From: JAHEKD01 sp965204695
Lineage (GTDB): Bacteria > Pseudomonadota > Gammaproteobacteria > Arenicellales > JAHEKD01
Assembly: GCA_965204695.1 (NCBI GenBank)
Contig: OZ242007.1
Location: 4,340,001 to 4,404,000, forward strand
Length of the DNA stretch: 64,000 bases
Direction: 5' to 3'
The translations under genes and the position numbers were made by a program. Within the stretch, counting starts at the first letter, position 1. Every line of letters starts with the position of its first letter. The notes beneath the pieces are model-generated. The model had not been told where the DNA came from and did no database searches. It was given only the letters and a program-made list of their open reading frames with translations. Of this stretch, positions 61,594 to 64,000 are shown piece after piece.

Positions 61594-62799
61594 ATGTCAG
61601 ATAATAAATACATTGTTCTTAGAACAGCAGAAAAATTTGTTCCAACTGCCGATAATCTAGGTGCTGGACCTCTTGCCAGAGGAGGGCCTAGCGCTACCCC
61701 AAGCGCAGAAATGGCAGAAATTGAAATCAGTGAGGTTAATCTCAGTAAAGCGCAGAAAGATGATTTGCGCCGCGACCCACAAACCCAAGCGATTGCTCAA
61801 TCCATGCCATTAAAACTCATCGAACCGATGCAAGCCGATGATCAGGCAGCTACAGTTTCAACAGCGAACAATACTTGGGGTGTAGAAGCGGTAAATGCTC
61901 ATCTTTCAAGTGCTGATGGCAATAATGTAAAAGTCGCGGTGTTAGATACAGGTATTGAGTTGAGTCATCCCGCCTTTGCCGGAGTCAATATCGAGCGAAA
62001 AAATTTCACCACTGAAACGGATGATGACATTAATGGACATGGCACACACTGCGCCGGTACGATTTTTGGTCAGGACGTGAATGGCACTAGAATTGGTGTG
62101 GCTCGCAATATTTCAAAGGCTTTTATTGCCAAAGTGCTTGGTCAAGGCCAGGGCGATTCTTCGAATCTTGCTAGTGCTATTCAATGGGCTGCTCAAAACG
62201 GCGCTAATGTGATTTCTATGTCGCTGGGCATTGATTTCCCCGGGTTTGTGAGATTTCTAGTAGAGCAAAACGGATGGGAGATTAATCCTGCCACTTCTGT
62301 TGCTCTGGAAGCTTATAGAGAAAATATTAATCTTTTCAGTGCTTTATCGCAGTTTCTTGATGCAGGAGATGCTTTTTCTAATGGTTCTGTTGTGGTGGCA
62401 GCATCGGGTAACGAGAGTAATCGCCCAAGTTTTGAAATAGCTGTAGCACCACCTGCTGCTGGCAACGGTATTATTTCTGTCGGGGCTTTACAACAAGATG
62501 ACAGTGGTTTATCAACTGCCTCTTTTTCCAACACGCAATGTAATGTTTCAGCTCCGGGAGTTGCAGTTTTATCAGCTGGATTAGGCGGAGGATTGGTCAG
62601 TTTGAATGGAACCAGTATGGCGACACCTCATGTTGCTGGCGTGGCTGCGTTATGGGCTCAAAAAGAATTAGATCAAACCGGGCAAATTTCACGCCAAAAT
62701 GTAATGGCGAAAGTCCTGGCTATGGCTACCTTACAAGGACTGGTTTCAGGGGCGCAGCTGGATGACGTTGGCAATGGTATTGTGCAAGCACCGGCGTAA
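61594..62799 (+). CDS. Subtilisin-like S8 serine peptidase without signal peptide
   Basis: 401 residues with the complete triad: Asp in 'VAVLDTGIELSHPAF' (about 119), His in 'DINGHGTHCAGTIFG' (about 149), Ser in 'LNGTSMATPHVAGVAAL' (about 340). The oxyanion Asn is in 'VVVAASGNES'. The first 100 residues (SDNKYIVLRTAEKFVP...) are polar and may be an inhibitory propeptide or a recognition domain; there is no secretion signal, so it should act in the cytoplasm. TAGGAGG gives a strong SD. Being the last gene of the TIR/AAA/LRR block, it could be the executioner or the processing protease of that block (inference). Confidence 0.87.
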   Translation: MSDNKYIVLRTAEKFVPTADNLGAGPLARGGPSATPSAEMAEIEISEVNLSKAQKDDLRRDPQTQAIAQSMPLKLIEPMQADDQAATVSTANNTWGVEAVNAHLSSADGNNVKVAVLDTGIELSHPAFAGVNIERKNFTTETDDDINGHGTHCAGTIFGQDVNGTRIGVARNISKAFIAKVLGQGQGDSSNLASAIQWAAQNGANVISMSLGIDFPGFVRFLVEQNGWEINPATSVALEAYRENINLFSALSQFLDAGDAFSNGSVVVAASGNESNRPSFEIAVAPPAAGNGIISVGALQQDDSGLSTASFSNTQCNVSAPGVAVLSAGLGGGLVSLNGTSMATPHVAGVAALWAQKELDQTGQISRQNVMAKVLAMATLQGLVSGAQLDDVGNGIVQAPA

Positions 62800-62861
62800 T
62801 TAACATTATATTTCGAATTGATAAAAGTGGCTAATTATCAATTAACCTCAATTCAACAATT

Positions 62862-62903
62862 AGCTCTGGAGAGCATGAAATCCAGTCTTTACTCTCCAGG
62901 GCT
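62862..62903 (+). terminator. Hairpin downstream of the subtilisin gene
   Basis: AGCTCTGGAGAG (62862-62873) pairs with CTCTCCAGGGCT (62892-62903) across an 18-nt loop and is followed by TTTAATG. The stem is 12 bp with one mismatch or G.T pair and the T run is short, so termination may be partial. The rest of 62800-63040 shows nothing. Confidence 0.5.
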
Positions 62904-63040
62904 TTAATGATTAATCATTGTTGCAAAGAAAACTATCACAGTTTCCTGTATGTTTTGACTAATTAGTAATAAAAATAATTAAATTGAAATCAGAACAGCT
63001 GATTAATTGCAACAAATAGTTGTTGGAGGGAGTTGACTGA

Positions 63041-63889
63041 CTAATTACGAATTCCACGCAAGCGCTCGCCACGGCGACGCAGCAGTTCGACAGAGAATAG
63101 CAGACAAATAGATATACACACCAGTAGTGTTGCGACAGCTAATATTGTCGGACTGATTTGTTCACGTATGCCTGAGAACATTTGCCAGGGGATAGTGCGT
63201 TGTTCATAACTACCAACAAACTGGATCACGATTACTTCATCAAAAGAGGTGATGAAGGCAAACAGTGCTCCTGAAATCACACCTGGTAATATCAACGGCA
63301 CGATAACTTTGAAGAAAGTACGAGTAGGAGATGCGCCTAGGTTTGCCGCAGCACGAATCAAACTACGATCAAAACCGACGAGAGTTGCGGTCACGGTGAT
63401 AACTACGAACGGTGTACCAAGTGCTGCATGAGCAAGTATGACTCCTAGATACGTTGAGGCTAGTCCAATTTTGGTGTAAAAAAAATACATTCCAGCGGCC
63501 GAAATAATCAATGGAACGATCATGGGGGAAATCAGGATCGCCATGATTGTTGATTTGAACGGCATTTCAGCACGACTTAGACCTAATGCTCCAATAGTAC
63601 CTAAAGTAGTAGAAATAATGGTGGCAAAAAATGCAATGATGAAACTATTTTTAACGGCGCCTTGCCAGTTTAAGTTAGTAAAAAAATCTTCATACCATTT
63701 GGTCGAATATCCAGCTGGATCAAATGACAACATTTCCGGGGTAAAAGTGAAAAAGGGTACTGCATTAAAGGATAAAGGTATAATTACTAATATTGGTGCG
63801 ATCAAGAAAAAGAAGATCAGTCCACAGATTACCAAAAAGGCATAATGCCAAACTTTTTCTAATGGGGTTGCGTATGAGGGTGCTGCCAT
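63041..63889 (-). CDS. Polyamine-type ABC transporter permease (PotC-like)
   Basis: 282 residues with six hydrophobic helices and the BPD permease loop 'AAANLGASPTRTFFKVIVPLILPGV' (about 183-207). 'PLSFNAVPFFTFTPEMLSFDPAGYSTKWYEDFF' in the first periplasmic loop is the PotC/YdcV pattern. It imports putrescine/spermidine or a related compound. Its ATG is 4 bp after the stop of the PotB-like gene, so they are one operon entering the window from the right; the 3' end lies 241 bp from the convergent subtilisin gene. Confidence 0.88.
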   Translation of the reverse strand: MAAPSYATPLEKVWHYAFLVICGLIFFFLIAPILVIIPLSFNAVPFFTFTPEMLSFDPAGYSTKWYEDFFTNLNWQGAVKNSFIIAFFATIISTTLGTIGALGLSRAEMPFKSTIMAILISPMIVPLIISAAGMYFFYTKIGLASTYLGVILAHAALGTPFVVITVTATLVGFDRSLIRAAANLGASPTRTFFKVIVPLILPGVISGALFAFITSFDEVIVIQFVGSYEQRTIPWQMFSGIREQISPTILAVATLLVCISICLLFSVELLRRRGERLRGIRN

Positions 63890-63893
63890 AACT

Positions 63894-64000
63894 TTATCCC
63901 AGCTTCATGTTGTCAATGCCGACAATCTTGTCGTATATAAGATATAAAAATAAGACTAATCCCAGCAATATTGTGCCCAACGCGGCGGCCAGTCCCCAGT
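63894..64000 (-). CDS. C-terminal fragment of a PotB-like ABC permease
   Basis: Minus-strand frame open from the window edge to a TAA at 63894-63896, encoding a last transmembrane helix and tail (GTILLGLVLFLYLIYDKIVG then IDNMKLG). The position directly before a PotC-like gene and the hydrophobic end fit PotB. The start is outside the window. Confidence 0.7.
   Translation of the reverse strand, partial: WGLAAALGTILLGLVLFLYLIYDKIVGIDNMKLG

Overview
The window (about 40% GC by eye) looks like a chromosomal segment of a free-living gammaproteobacterium. The evidence is a DsbB, a GreB, a complete-looking arginine succinyltransferase (AST) cluster with an Lrp-type regulator, an Lhr-type giant helicase, a DUF3187 envelope protein and gammaproteobacterial-style intergenic repeats. 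I cannot name the genus. No rRNA, tRNA, CRISPR array or phage module was recognised.

Positions 1-12.3 kb are mostly housekeeping: the N-terminus of a membrane protein leaving the window, a CoxG-like/DUF3187 gene pair, a type 2 ferredoxin-NADP reductase, the Lhr-like helicase, two tandem small c-type cytochromes, an FMN-type glutamate synthase homologue, dsbB and dapE. Between the cytochromes and the glutamate synthase homologue sits a GEMM-I (c-di-GMP class I) riboswitch with no conventional gene behind it, then an intrinsic terminator and a 59-codon GTG-start gene on the minus strand. Positions 12.8-16.1 kb hold an aldo/keto reductase, a GMC oxidoreductase and a TylF-like methyltransferase. 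Positions 16.1-23.1 kb hold the AST arginine catabolic operon in the order astA - M20 hydrolase - astD - astB - astC, divergent from an Lrp/AsnC regulator. No astE is visible. A MATE exporter follows.

Positions 24.7-31.5 kb are a candidate peptide-modification locus. A SagB-type dehydrogenase and a trimethylamine-dehydrogenase-like flavoprotein overlap by 4 bp, and a 59-residue peptide with four regularly spaced Cys is transcribed divergently from a near-consensus sigma70 promoter. An S9 peptidase on the far side has lost its N-terminus to an IS3-family element. Two apparently identical inverted IS3 copies bracket 12.5 kb containing a basic-amino-acid ABC transporter (one permease frameshifted), a DAO-type oxidase, a LuxR-type regulator with an atypical receiver, a Crp/Fnr regulator, a CHASE2 adenylate cyclase and a FecR-TPR protein truncated by the second IS.

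Positions 44-53.7 kb are eroded. An IS21 element with an 8-bp target duplication splits a membrane protein gene, and an IS256-family element splits a 2-oxoglutarate oxygenase gene. A secreted ClpP-like protein, greB, a Phd/Doc toxin-antitoxin pair and a NarL-type regulator follow. The region from 52.8 to 54.5 kb is rich in structured repeats.

Positions 54.7-62.8 kb form the most interesting block, five same-strand genes: a membrane-anchored TIR protein with an LprI-like outer domain; a TIR-AAA_35 ATPase translationally coupled to an AAA_35-transmembrane-leucine-rich-repeat protein; a nucleoside-deoxyribosyltransferase-like/MAP3K-TRAFs-binding-like protein; and a subtilisin with no signal peptide, preceded by an exact TGTGA-N6-TCACA site. 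I infer a bacterial immune or cell-death signalling module of NLR-like composition. The window closes with two PotC/PotB-type permease genes on the minus strand.
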